Source: Eutreptiella sp. 'Long Island Sound 2002' (taxonomy: Eukaryota > Euglenozoa > Euglenophyceae > Eutreptiales > Eutreptiaceae). Taken from it: 64,000 bases of DNA. The notes below the pieces were generated by a model, which did no database searches, was not told where the DNA came from, and was given only the letters and a program-made list of their open reading frames with translations. The translations under genes were made by a program, and so were the position numbers. The stretch is from contig OZ038386.1 of assembly GCA_964036045.1 (NCBI GenBank), positions 13,861,433 through 13,925,432 on the forward strand, read 5' to 3'. Shown piece by piece: positions 1 to 11,800 of this stretch (position 1 is its first letter; each line of letters begins with the position of its first letter).

Positions 1-57
1 GTGGTGGTGGTGGTGGTGGTGGTGGTGGTGGTGGTGTCATTGTTGTTGTTGTTGTTA
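1..57. repeat. (GTG)n/(GTT)n microsatellite
   Basis: The window opens with uninterrupted GTG triplets that change into GTT triplets after position 37. It is simple sequence with no coding significance; the array probably continues upstream of the window. Confidence 0.95.
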
Positions 58-260
58 GGAATGCCATGCACAAAGTGCACACACAGTGCAAACTTTTGTA
101 TGTGAGCAACTACTTGAACCCTAGTTTTGACCTTTTCACAAGTTTGTTGTTCCATCACAGTTCTTTTTTACGCTTCTTGTGCATTGAGGATGTGGCGCAT
201 CTGAATTGCCACCCATTTTCACCCATTTTCAGCTATTTGAACCCATTTTCACCCGTTTTG
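53..260. repeat. dispersed repeat, copy 1 (partner at 23530-23700)
   Basis: From the shared GGAATGCCATGCAC at the left end, this stretch matches 23530-23700 in order. Both contain the GCAGTGC-type hairpin motif, then GAACCCTAGTTTTG, then TTTTCACAAGTTT, then GATGTGGC with ATTTGAATTG or similar. It is a diverged interspersed repeat. A related but more diverged copy follows the same hairpin motif at 3197-3420. Confidence 0.7.
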
Positions 261-857
261 TTGCACGTTCTTTGTTACAAGTGGATGGTGGATTATGATG
301 ATGGGGAGGATACAAGCCAGTGCGTTGAACTGGAGGTACCGACCGCCAAACCTACTCACATTATTGATTTTGATGGTTAACTCCACCCCCCCGTCCCCAC
401 ACACACACTGTCCACCCTACAGCTCTTGACTCAGGTGAGTCACTGTGCCGCTGCTGCTTTAGGGTGTACAGTGTGGCCACGTCAGTCACTTTCTTCTCCT
501 TCAGCTCTGGAGTTTTCTTTCATCGCTGCTGAAGGTTTGAGTTATGCCCAGTGCACCGGTGGAGGGAGAATGCCTATGTCCCCAGAAGGCTGCCACCATC
601 TTCCAACACACTCACCCAACAGCAGATTGTGCCTAGCCACGGCCACCAACCACCAAGGATATGAAGACCCTTGTGACGCCTGCATAAACGCAGGGTGGTT
701 TTCTCCCTTCCTCCCTGGCTAGGTTTCATCGCGTGGGCATTGCACCCAGTGCGCACGCAGTGCAACAACTTGGCCATTGCTGTTGCCGTTCTTGTCCCCC
801 GCCGCCCGCCCGCCCGCGTGCCGCAGCCCGCCCACTCGCGCCCGCCCACCCGCCCCC
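261..857. other. no gene recognised
   Basis: Only short open frames are present and none has protein-like composition. A single 11-bp hairpin motif of the dispersed type lies at 741-765. No splice-bounded coding exon is evident. Confidence 0.5.
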
Positions 858-941
858 CGCACTGTTGCTGTTGCTGCTGTTGTTGTTGCCGTTGTTGTCA
901 TTGTTGTTGTTGCCGTTGTTGTTGTTGTTGTTTGTGAACTC
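858..941. repeat. degenerate (TTG/CTG)n trinucleotide tract
   Basis: Imperfect TTG, CTG and CCG triplets run through this stretch. On the minus strand it reads as poly-Asn or poly-Thr in overlapping frames, which explains the apparent minus-strand ORFs over this region. I treat it as a microsatellite, not a gene. Confidence 0.85.
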
Positions 942-3190
942 ATTAATCGCGCCGATGGGTGGTCGGAGACAACGATTCGGCCCTTTTTTTCCAGCTGAAT
1001 TCCACTTGATCCTTCTGGAGCGTCTGTGCTTTTTCGCATCTGATGGTTTTCTTTGATGGGATACACCAATCGCACCATCACACATCGTGTGGTCACACTG
1101 GCAAGTTCCGTTTCAACTCAATGGGACTTTCGTTTGCACTCATTGATTGACCCAAGTACACAGACCGGTAGCACAGGTGCCGACACAAAGGGTGTTTGCA
1201 CTGGGGTTTGCACCATATTCCCATCATTCTCGGCCAGGCCCCCTCGCCGTTCGCATCGAACCTTCCTTCCAGAAGACACAGCAACCGGCACAGATACAGA
1301 TGCAGACTTGCACACATCTAGGCGCGCACTCACATGCAGTTCCCAGCTCCCTTCTTCCACAGCTCACTGACTTCTGCACCCGGATCCCAAGTCCATCCGA
1401 AACTACGGTGGCATGCGCCATTTTTTCACGTTCCCTCCTCCTCTCCTCAACCCATTCCCTTCGATAGCCGGATTGCATGTTTTGCCCCTCGGCCTGACAA
1501 GAAGTTCGCTGAGCGGCCTGTACTCGCCTTGCTTTGGGCTGGTTTCGGTTGCATTTTGCTCAATCGTTTCTGTGTGTGTGCGTGTGCTCGTGTGATCATT
1601 AATTCAGGGGCTCAATTGGTTAAGCCGCTCGACCAGGGCATTTTCTTCCCCAAGAGCATATCACCCCGGGGAGCTTCATCTAGTGTGTGGCCAGTGGTAC
1701 ATTGCCCGCTTGAGCTTGTCTGCTGCGATTTTTGGGACAGGGGCGTGGCTGGAAGTGGGGGCGGGGACCGAGGTAGGCTTGCTGCTGGTCCCAGAGACAT
1801 GTCTGGATGTCCGGCACTCTCCTGCTTCTTGCTGGTCTATCCTGATGTCTGACGTACGTGATGCGCCAAACGATGGTCGTCTGTGACAGGCCCACAGTCC
1901 GGGCACCGGGTGTGATCCGTTCAGCACACAGTGGGCGTCTGGTAGTTTGGCCTAGGACGTCTATGCACAGGCAAGCACGCAGGAGAGATGCAGGAGAGAA
2001 TGACGCTTGAAGGAGCCTGCAGTGGGGCGCCCCATGCTGGGCTCATGTGAGCACACCCCTGCATTATGGGAGTGATCTATGCCCCCCCCCCCCCCGCCAC
2101 CCAGACAGAACAACGCCTTTGTCAGCACAGCACGAGGTGTAGCTTCCACAACTTTTGGAACCAAGGGATTGGGCGGCTCCATTTTCTGATTGCCGACGAT
2201 GATCAAGTTTTTTCTGTGATTTGGGGCTGGGGATGGTGTTTTGGGGGATGCTGATTTCTGTCTGCCATTTTTTTGCCCCTCCCCTGCACCTCCACCAGGC
2301 TATTGCTGAAGGGGAAAAAAACCCCACCCCAGGGGGGTGGATGGGTCAGAGACCAAAAAAAAAGTTTTTGTACCTAAAATTGGCCTCAAACTTCCGGCCC
2401 CTTTGAGAAATTTCATTTTTTGCCCGAGGAAAATTTTTCCTATGTGGGTGGGTGGGTGGGTGGGTCGGCCGGGGCTCCCCCCCCCCCCCCCCCCCGGGTC
2501 CTTAAGCGATAGACGGACCTCCACAGACATGGTTGTGTGGACCTCAACGATGCTTTCCTTTGCGATCACTATCGCTGGTTGTGTCTTGTCAGGGTGCTCG
2601 TAAACAATGCCCTTGTCAGAACAGCAGCAGGCGTTGTTTCCGTCAGTTTCAGTGCTTTTGCGTTTGTTCCTGTGAGGGGGGGGGGTTTAAGGAGCACACC
2701 ACCTGTTTTGCCCTCATGGAAATCAAGTGATGGTGTTCTGCCCTTCGTCACAAAGGCGAAGGAATGCAATGCGGGATGACTTGAGGATGTCATCAACACA
2801 CGGCGCTTCAGTTGTTGGCTGCAGAAATGAAGAGGCTACCCGGTGACCAAGTGCCAGTGGTCACGGGGAAGGGCTTGGCGTTCTGTGCACCCCCCATTTT
2901 ATGTCTGCCGTTACAGACTGCCCTGCTGATAGGAGGGTTGAGGGGGAAGGGTGTTGTTTGCTTGATTCAGGGCTTGACCAATCCTTTGCATTCGCAGTCG
3001 CTGTGCGACGCAGGACTGAGAATGTGGCACACGCCACACAAAGTTTTGAACCAGCCCTGAATGCGACACATGGCATTGTACACGCTGACAAGGCGCACAC
3101 TGGCGGCCCAGCCCGTTCGTCAACAATTCAACTCAGGGGAGAGGGTTGAGAGCCTTCAGGACTTGTGCCATGCGATGCCTAGGGGGGCGC
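942..3190. other. unassigned sequence with C/G homopolymer tracts
   Basis: No convincing coding region is seen on either strand. Long C runs occur near 2081-2096 and 2479-2497, and a tandem GGGT run near 2447-2465. The open frames are short and low in complexity. Confidence 0.5.
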
Positions 3191-3196
3191 CTTAAG

Positions 3197-3420
3197 CGCA
3201 GTGCGCACGCAGTGCAACTATTTGGGCGTCTGGCCGTACTTTGGGCATCATTGCTGTTTGGTAGTAGGTTTTGATGTATTGGGGATATGGCGTTTTTGGA
3301 TTTTCACCTTGTTTCACCCATTTCTACCCTTTTGCACACATTTTTTGTTCATTTTCACCATATCCACTCTTTTTCTATGTCGATTTCTCCCCACCATGGG
3401 GACCCCGAGAAGGCAGGGGT
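3197..3420. repeat. dispersed repeat carrying the GCACGCAGTGC motif, diverged copy
   Basis: It starts with the hairpin motif at 3197-3217 and continues with T-rich sequence containing TTTTCACC and CCATTT words, as in the copies at 53-260 and 23530-23700. The boundaries are approximate. Confidence 0.5.
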
Positions 3421-3449
3421 GATGTAGCCAATCAGCCCTATTGTGGGCC

Positions 3450-3850
3450 TTCAACCTTCCGGTGCTATTGAGGAAACCGGCCCAATTATCGTCAATTTGT
3501 TAACCTTCCGGTGCTATTGAGGATAACCGGTTCACAGTTCTCTCCTCCACGTTGGAGGCCCCTCGAGTTGGGGTGATGGACTCCCACACTTCGGTATGGC
3601 CCCTTGAGTTGGGGATACAGACTCCCACGCTTCGGTGTGGCCCCTTGAGTTGGGGATAAGGACTCCCGCTTCGGTGTGGCCCCTTGAGTTTGGGATACGG
3701 ATAAGGACTCCCACGCTTCGGTGTGGCCCCTTGAGTTGGGGATACAGACTCCCACGCTTCGGTGTGGCCCCTTGAGTTGGGGATAAGGAAACCCACGCTT
3801 CGATTCAACCTTCCGGTGCTATTGAGGAAACTGGGTCAATCCTAGTAACA
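3450..3850. repeat. minisatellite, ~40-50 bp units
   Basis: About five tandem units share the core GGCCCCTTGAGTTGGGGATA followed by ACTCCCACGCTTCGGTGT. The array is flanked by three copies of CTTCCGGTGCTATTGAGGA (near 3456, 3507 and 3811). The minus-strand open frames here are simply repeat translation. The same core recurs at 57.66-57.77 kb. Confidence 0.85.
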
Positions 3851-4203
3851 TTTTTACGTTGCATTGCGTCGCGTTACCATGTGTGCCGCATGTGATGCAA
3901 GGGGCGGATCATCACTTGCCCTATTCTGTTTGCACATACGTTGTGAAACGGGCACCCTGAGCTCGGTATATGGTGATACACTTTCAGGGTGCTTGCTACG
4001 GGACATCATACTTCCCTCCTCATTTCTCAAGCCCACTTTCTCCATGGATCTCAGTATTGGGGATAGGGTGTCCTACACCCGCTCCAACGGCCTGTGAGTT
4101 CCTGCCACAATGGTTGGGATGGCTGAAGACGGACTCCTCCATTTGGAATACTACCAAGATGGGTTGAGAGTGGTGAATCGGCAATATTGTATGGATTGCA
4201 TTG

Positions 4204-4226
4204 ACACACACACACACACACACACA
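4204..4226. repeat. (AC)n tract at the 5' junction of LINE copy A
   Basis: An uninterrupted AC dinucleotide run. LINE-homologous sequence begins at the very next base. Copies B and C start in the same way directly after AC runs, so this is probably the remnant of the insertion target or of the tail of an earlier copy. Confidence 0.9.
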
Positions 4227-6462
4227 GCGGAGATAGTACCCCTGCGACCTAGGGATTTGCTGCCATTTGAATCAAAGGTCATGAGGACAATCTGGGGGCC
4301 ATCACGGCCCGGCAGGGCCAAGGAAGTTTTCTTCACCTTGCTCTGCAAGGGACACAGAATTGCACCAACTCTGGTGCTCAAATACCACCGCATATTATGG
4401 CTGGCGCATCTATGCCGCACCAGAGGTGCAAACCAGATCACCGGCCAGGCGATTTGGGAAACAGATCAGTGCCACAAGGGGTCTGGGCCTTTCGGCCGTG
4501 CAATTCACACCGCACACGAATGTGGGTGGGTGTCAGTGCAGGGGTGGTGGAGTTGGAAGGTACCAGGGAAAAGCGACCCCCTGCTACTCTACGGGGACAA
4601 AAACACAGTGAAGCACGAAGTGCGTGAACAGCTGCGTTCCCAAATGCTGGATGCGTTAGTGCAGCGGCGGCCCCGACTTTTTGCTGGGGTCCATTACGCC
4701 ACGTGCAGGCAGCTGGTACAACCCAGTGTAGCTGCTTTTGACACGGAACTACAGCGGTCCATCCTCCGGGGCATCCTCTCTGGAGCCACTTGGACGGCAC
4801 TCAGGGCATACCAGAGGGGTATGCGCGTGGCCTGGACATGCCCTTTTTGTGGCAATGCACCAGAGGACGAGGAACACATATTGTGGCACTGCACTGCTTG
4901 GCACACTGCACGCACCGCTCACATGCCTGACGTCCTCGATGCGGCCGCACACATACCGAGCCTTCTCCCCCCAGATCAATGGCCTCCATGCCTCAGATGC
5001 TGTGGGCTGGCACCTGAAATCCCAGATGACTGCATCAAATCAGGGAGGGCCTACACCTTCTTGAACACTTTGCATACCATGTTCGTAGCTGTCTTGCAAG
5101 CTCGGAAAGTGCGCGACGCGCAGGCCCCAGCCGTTTTTCCAGGAACCGCCCGGTCACAACAGTTACGACAGTACCCATACCAACAGTTGGTAGGGCCACT
5201 ACCATATAGTGGGGAGAAAGACACACTACTGCTCCGCACCCCCAAAAAGCATGAGTGGCCGTGGGAAATGCCTTTCCTTGCCGATCTTCTGCGATGGTTG
5301 AGGGCTCTGACCTGGACACAAGAACCGGGTTCAGTGACCTTCTTAGAGTTAGCTCTGGACTTCGAAGAATTTGCCGAGCGTACCCTGCCACATGCACCAC
5401 AAGCCAAATTCAAGGGAACGACACTTTCACTGCAGGAAAGGGGCAGGGTGCTGCGGCTGGCCATGAACAGTGTGCAGCGGCTTGTCACCAAAGGCCAACT
5501 GCACCCAGCACGCATCGTCACGCGATGCAGTTCGTTGGTCCCTCTGGGAGGACCAGCGCTATGTGGACTGAATTGCCGCCCTTATTTCGCAGGCAGGAAT
5601 GCAATGCTTTTCCACATCCAAAAGTTGGCAGATTACTGCGAACAATTATGGTCCTCCAAAGTGGGTGCGCACAGAGTGCATGCGCCACGGCCATACGCAT
5701 ATCGCCCGCGCAGGTCAGCCGCAGAAGTGGAATCACACAGGCTGCACCGGGCTCTCCATGGCAATCTGCAGACAGGACTGGCACCTCCATCAGAGCAGAT
5801 AATGCCAGCCAAGGGGGGGGGGATCGAACTCGTCTTTTGGGGCCGATTTCTTCCCAGTCATTGGGGATGGGCGCTTGCCACAACGCCCCTACACAGGCAC
5901 GCGCAGACACGTGTCAACACACACCACGCCACACTTGGCACCGAGGGTCGACCATTCCAAATGCGTGGCACACACAGCGCTGGCATGTATGACCTGCAAG
6001 AGACTGCGCAAATCGGCAGAAGAGTGCTGCAAACTCGGGCATCACGCAGCAAGCCACGTGGCTCGTAGGCCACAGTTGCAACTATGCCCCTTGCATAACT
6101 TACCCCCCTGCCCGAGATGTACCCTCAAGCAGAGAGGGGTGCGCCATTGTTGTGACCGGGGGCACCACAAGGTATGCACCCCGGTCCCGGCACACGGGAA
6201 ACGTACTCTCCCTATGCAATCTCTGTTGCCCCACAAAAAACCTTGCCTGCAAAGGCCAGCACGGCACTCATCAGGTCTGCTGAGGTCCCCACACCAACCG
6301 CCCACGCCACCGGCGCCCAAGCGCAGAAGGCCGAAAACACCACCGCCCCCATCCCCCCTAGCACCTGTTCCACAGGGACTGGAAGGTGACGAAGCCGAGG
6401 ATGTAGTAGCCCGACCACTCTTTTTGTCGAGGCATGGGAGAGCCAGTACTTCGGTCACATAA
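4227..6462 (+). pseudogene. LINE ORF2 C-terminal fragment (post-RT region, zinc finger, Cys/His tail), frameshifted
   Basis: One frame runs to 6068 and the homologous protein then continues in a second frame from about 5875 to 6462. It lacks the endonuclease and the RT palm. What remains is the thumb/connector region with conserved FFTLLCKGHRIAPTL and LLYGDKNTVKHEVREQLRSQ, a C-x2-C-x8-H-x4-C finger (CPFCGNAPEDEEHILWHC, about 4840-4893), a second Cys/His-rich domain (about 5960-6180), and a Pro/Arg-rich tail with APKRRRPKTPPPP. The frame change maps to a G10 run at 5813-5822, where copy B has G11 and differently spaced flanking bases; the net difference is one base. It is a dead copy. Confidence 0.88.
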
Positions 6463-6594
6463 CCAACCAAACACAGAGGTTCTGATTCCTCAGAAGGGGG
6501 GGAAACAACGTCACACAGAGGCCTCAGCAGACCTGAGCTGAATGAGACGTCCAACCCAATGCTGCGCAAGGATCTACCTCATCAAAGTACAGAG

Positions 6595-6615
6595 CACACA
6601 CACACACACACACAC
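6595..6615. repeat. (CA)n tail of copy A / junction with copy B
   Basis: The CA run terminates copy A's 3' UTR. Copy B coding sequence starts at 6616 with no spacer. Confidence 0.9.
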
Positions 6616-7964
6616 TCAAATCGCTGCAACAGATAGGAGCAAACAAGCCTGTCAATGATTGGAAAGTCACAGAGGCCACGGCGAAGGCCTTCGAACACGT
6701 CTTGCTTGTGGGACAGCCGCTGGCGGAAGCGCACGCGATAGCAACACAGGCTCTAATGAAATATGACAGCATCCAGAGCGTCAGCGCACACGTGCTAGCG
6801 ACGAATTGCAGACGAGGAGTGGTCAATGTGCCAGGCATTCTGGCAGCGCTTGGCAGCTCACGGGAGTGCTTACATATCAAGGATTTCATTCTCAGTATCA
6901 AGGTCGTTACCAAACGTATGTCTTGGGAAGTCAAGAGAGACCCGGGTGTGACTGTGATCCCGCCTGAGCATTCCATTCTGCTTTGCTGGGAACGACCCAG
7001 GGACGGAGTTGAAGGAAAGGACACGGAGCCAGAGGTTCTACCTCAGGACAAAGCCGCAATTCGGATAGTGTGCTGCTTAGACCCTTCCGCATTGCGCGCG
7101 GGACAGGACAGCACCAAAGTCAAGGCATCCCGCTGGGCTGAAAACACGTGCTGGGAGCTGACAGCCCCCCTACTCCAGCCGGCTCTCACCAGTCCCCCAC
7201 CCATGCAAGTGGGCAAGAGGGGTAGCAAGTATGAAGTCACGGTGGTGCTACCAGCGCCCATGGCTAAGCAGGTGCTCTGCAGCAGTGGCAAAATCGTCGG
7301 CCTGGAATACAGGTTGTTTATGAGCAAAACCGTCGATGTCGATGACCTGAAGGCCAACATGGTCTGGGTCAAGCTCCCTCCATCCAACAAGCGCTCCATT
7401 TCGGAGCAGTGGCGCAGATTAAGCAAGCAGCCTTGGTTCGCAGGCCTCATGGCAGGGGACAAGGACGACAGACTCGGGGTACGAGTATGGGGGGGGGCTG
7501 TCTTGCCCGAAACCAGGGAGGAGATCGCAGGACTGCTGGGCATACAACTCACCCCCCCAGTGACACGAGTGAGAGTGAGAGGCTATGGTATTTCTATGGG
7601 CCTTGTCTCAGGGTCGCAGTCTGCGGCCCAAAGGGAGGCTGACCGCGTTTTCGGCGCCAACACTGTCAAAGTGCAACGATGTCAACACCTAAAACACAGT
7701 GGGCTGATCAACCCTGTGTTTGATATGGATATTACGGGAGTCCCCCCAGACTGGGAGGGCTGCACTGCACCGGCGAAAGATTCGCGGATGCCTGTCCGTA
7801 GGTGGCACCTATGTCTGCGTAAATCCACTGGCCCCTCATACACCCCAGTGGGGAAAAACACGACGCTCCCTGCGATCCAGGGGTGTGTCTTGCCTGATGA
7901 TGAAGAAATGGAGGACTCGCCTGCAGGAGCCCCTGCGGCAGAGGAGGATGAGAGCATTCTCTGA
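6616..7964 (+). pseudogene. LINE copy B ORF1, 5'-truncated
   Basis: The open frame runs from the CA junction to a TGA at 7962-7964. The first residues read KSLQQIGANKPVNDW and there is no initiator ATG in the expected place, so the N-terminus is lost. The product would be the element's RNA-binding or structural protein. I see no CCHC knuckle. A basic and hydrophobic patterned stretch (VRVRGYGISMGLVSG, about 7570-7615) and an acidic C-terminus (EEMEDSPAG, AAEEDESIL) are the only notable features. It lies directly upstream of ORF2, separated by a C12 run at 7966-7977. Assignment as ORF1 rests on position and not on a recognised domain. Confidence 0.7.
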
Positions 7965-7994
7965 ACCCCCCCCCCCCTGGAAGATGGCACTGAG

Positions 7995-8804
7995 TCACAG
8001 GTCCTCTAAAATTCGTTCAGACAAACGTTACCTCTTTGCGCGTTCATCACGAGGACGTATTCAATTTTCAGGCAGATGTGATTGGAATGGAAGAAACCCG
8101 GCTCACTGAGGCTGGGCAACGATGCATGAGGGCAATTGCAAAAGATTGGGGCTGGGAATGCCACTGGGGAAAACCCCTGGGCTCCCCAACGGGGGGCATC
8201 TGGGGAGCTCCCCAAGGAGGGGTGGGACTTTTGTTCAGGAAGGGCTGGAGTGTCCGCAAGGTTGAGCCAGATCCAGACGACCCGATTGCCTGCAGGCTGT
8301 GGCATTCGGGGCGCTGGCTACACACACGGGCAGGAATCGGTGCAGGGCACTGTGTGCTGAACATATTTGTAGCCTATGGCATACCAGGCAACGAATCTTT
8401 GAACCAGGAGTTCTGGGAGCAGGTGGTCTGCTATATGAGCAAACTAGGCAATGCCGGATGCATCCTGCTAACGGACGCAAATTTCAATTTCGACCTGCTG
8501 CACAAAGTTCCTGCCGCACTCCTGACGGCGCTGGCAGACGGCTGGCTGGTGGATGCCGACCGCACTTTTAGCGTTCTCCATGGCACGCCATGTGCATGTG
8601 GCTTCACGACAGCAGGCAAACCCCCCAACCGCATTGACGGCCTCCTGGTCACCCCAGCGCAAGCAGGCACGTTGACTGATGTCACAGCGCTGAAGTCTCA
8701 TTCCCTCCCTGGGCATGCTCCAGTGTGCTTCACTTTCTCGCTTGACGCCCCAGTGCAGAAAGTTGTTAAAATGAAGAAACTGCCTCCTTTCTCCCCCCCC
8801 CCCC
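7995..8804 (+). pseudogene. LINE copy B ORF2, endonuclease part (APE/EEP fold)
   Basis: The endonuclease nicks target DNA for target-primed reverse transcription. Motifs in order are QTNVTSL near the start (the Asn motif), IGMEETRL (catalytic Glu), LTDANFNFD (Asp-x-Asn), NRIDGLLVT (Arg-Ile-Asp) and SLPGHAPVCFTF (the terminal His motif, with G in place of the usual SDH). The frame opens after a TGA at 7992 and has no ATG before the first motif; the nearest ATG (7984) is out of frame, so a further small indel near 7984-8010 is likely. The frame ends early by passing through a C12 run at 8793-8804, after which the protein continues one frame over. Confidence 0.88.
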
Positions 8805-11800
8805 AGATCAGCTGAGGACACTCAGAAAATCTGTGACTCGCTGCTCCGGCCACACAAGGCAGGTTGGAATGCCCTGCTGCAACAAGGGAATGTCAATGAC
8901 ATTTGGAACAGGTGGACCTGGCTGGCCGAGGAAGTAGGCATGGCGCTCACATGCACGCATCTTACACTGGACACCCCCAGCCCCACACTCCCATTTGCAC
9001 CCAAGAGTGCCCCACGGGGACGTGGCACGGAGCGAATGTTGCAGGACACTACGCTAGCTCCGACAGGCCTGGCGCCCAACGGCGGCCCACGCACGCGCAT
9101 ACTTTCCAAAATCACGGGGACCTTGGGAGCCCTTCGTTCGGTCATCCAGTGGCAGCGTGCCCAGCTGGGCATCAGGGGCAAACGAGTCCCGGCATCCGCC
9201 AAACGCAAAGCCAGCCAGGTTTTCAGGCAAGGGGTGGTGCCCAGACAGGTGGAACTATCGTGGCAGGCCGCGTGCCGCCGCATGCGCAAAACGGCGCTGG
9301 CCTTTCGTGAGGACCTGCTGCTTCATGAATTTGTGGCCAGTGCCCCTGACCCCTCCCTCCCACTCATACGCCCCCTGCCAACGTTGGTAGACTGCATGTC
9401 GCTGTATGACAGCCTATGCGCACTGGGGAAGAGATATGCCCGCTATGAAGAGCGCACGCGCATTGATAAATGGAAATCCAAAATGGACCAAGCCTGGCTG
9501 GACAGGCCAAAGGAGGTTTATCAGTGGATACAGAACGAGTACCAACCTCCTTTGGTTATGCTCCTGGACCCAGACACAAGCCAACCAACAGCGAACATCC
9601 CCCGCATGGATGAAATTCTTCATGCCTCTTGGGACCAGGTTATGCGAAAATATGCAGACACCCTAGAGCCAGACGTGCACGCTTTTGCACAGAAGTATGA
9701 TAAGTTTCTGATAAAGGGAGTGCAGATGCAGTCCACCCCTATCACAGGGTCTCGGCTCGCGAAACGCCTTAGAAAGATGGGTGTTCACACAGCCACCGGC
9801 CTGGATGGCTGGTGTGTTTCGGACCTTTTGCTGCTGCCCACCTGTCTGCTGGACATGCTGTCAGAAATTCTGTTTCTAGTTGAGGCAACAGGAACCTGGC
9901 CCAGGGCCCTGGCGAGGGGATACGTCTCGCTGATCCCGAAAGGGGAAGGGATGATGCCGATGCAGCAGCGCCCACTGTCCGTACTGTCCCAGATCTATAG
10001 GGTATGGGCAGGGATCAGGTTAGAGGAGTGCATGGTGTGGCAGGAACTGTGGATCCACCCGCACGCTTACGGTTTTCGCAAGAAGCGCGGCGCCACTGAT
10101 GCGGCCGCCTTTATCTCCATGCTCATTGAGCTACACAAACTGATGAAAACATTTTTGCATGGTTTTGGATTAGACTACATAAAATGCTTTGATTTAATCC
10201 CACAATCCATTGTACTGCATATTGCACTGACGCAGGGGAGGGATTTGGGCACACACAGGGCCCTTTCTGGCATGTATCGCACCCTCACAAGGTGCTTTAA
10301 AATAATGGGATGTTTGGCCAGTTTTTTCGATGCCACCAATGGCATCCTCCAGGGCTGCCCATTGAGTGTGATACTCATCAACCTCCTGACCTCGGTCTGG
10401 AAGCGGGTGCTGGATGCACAGCAACAGGGCATCAAAGTCGCAGTACAGGCCCTCCCCCCCAGCGATCAGCCAGCGCAGGCCCTGCACTTCATCCTAACTG
10501 CCCTTGGGTATGCGGATGACACTTATGGGTTTGCAGCCGGAAGCAATACCCTCACCCCCCTGCTAGACTGCACCACTGACTGGCTTGAGGACACGGGTCA
10601 AGGGGTGAACGCGAAGAAATCTGTCGGCTTTTCGTCAGACGCCCGTCACCCAGTGAAGGCAGCATTACAGGGGGTGCCCTTCCCTATCTCTTCTGAGTTT
10701 AAGTCCCTGGGCGCGGGGGTCCGCACCACGGACGCGACTTGTTCGGGACCGCTCATCAAGAAAAGGATTTCCAGAGCCTGCAGCCTCCTGGATAGGGTGC
10801 ATGGCGCTCAGGGCAATTTTGAAAGGAGATGCGACATCATCTCCACAATGATCACGGCCACTGGCCTGCACGCAGCAGAAATAGTGCCACTTCAGCCCAG
10901 AGACCTCCTGCCCTTCGAGACTAAGGTCATGCAGACCATTTGGGGACGGTCACGGCCCGGTAGGGCCAAAGAAATTTTTTTCACCTTGCTGTGCAAAGGG
11001 CACCGGATTGCACCCACCCTGGTACTTAAGTATCATCGCATCCTGTGGCTATCGCAGCTGTGTCGCACCAGGGGTGCTGGACAGATCACAGCCCAGGCCA
11101 TTTGGGAGATGACATCATTTCACAAAGGCTCCGGCCCATACGGCCGAGCCATGTCCACAGCACAGGAGTGTGGCTGGGTCGCTACGCAGGGATGGTGGGG
11201 ATGGAAAGTGCCTGGGCGCCAGGAACCCCTCCTCCTATACGGGGATAAAAACACTGTCAAGCACGAGGTACGTGAGCAGCTGCGCTCGCAAATGCTGGAC
11301 AGCCTGGTTCAGAGGCGTCCCCGCCTGTTCGCGGGGGCTCATTACACCACATGCCGGCGCCTGGTCCAGCCCAGCATAGCGTCATTTGCCACAGAGCTAC
11401 AGCGCTCTCTCCTGCGGGGCATCCTATCAGGAGCAACCTGGACAGCCCTCCGGGCCTATCAACGTGGCATGCGAGCCACATCCACGTGCCCGTACTGCGG
11501 CAATGCTCCGGAAAACGAGGAGCACATTTTTTGGCAGTGTTCAGCCTGGAGCACGGTGCGGGACACCCACCTGCCGGGCATCAGGACGGCGGCAGCACAG
11601 ATCACAGGCCTTCCCCTCATGGACCAGTGGCCCTCATGTTTACGACTTTGTGGGTTAGCCCCAGAGTTAGACACAGACAGCGTCAAGTCAGGGACAGCGC
11701 TCGCATTCATGACAGCTCTGCACAATATGTTAGTAGCCGTCTTGCAGGCCCGCAAGTTACGAGACACACAATCCCCCATGCTTTTCATGGGGTCGAGCCT

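Larger units (their letters stand above)
4227..6615 (+). mobile_element. LINE copy A, 5'-truncated, ending in (CA)n
   Basis: The element is collinear with copy B from the region just after the RT domain to the 3' end. Copy A begins at 4227 with GCGGAGATAGT, which corresponds to about 10874 in B. It shares B's 3' untranslated segment, including CAGAGGTTCTGATTCC and GAGGCCTCAGCAGACCTGAG, and ends in a (CA)n run at 6595-6615. Truncation at the 5' end with an intact 3' end is typical of target-primed reverse transcription. Confidence 0.9.

Noticed and set aside
719-1096. Minus-strand frames rich in Asn or Thr runs
   Set aside because: They are translations of the TTG/CTG microsatellite at 858-941.
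3450-3850. CRISPR-like array
   Set aside because: The units are tandem with diverged, non-unique spacers of variable length, in a eukaryotic contig with LINEs and introns. It is a minisatellite.
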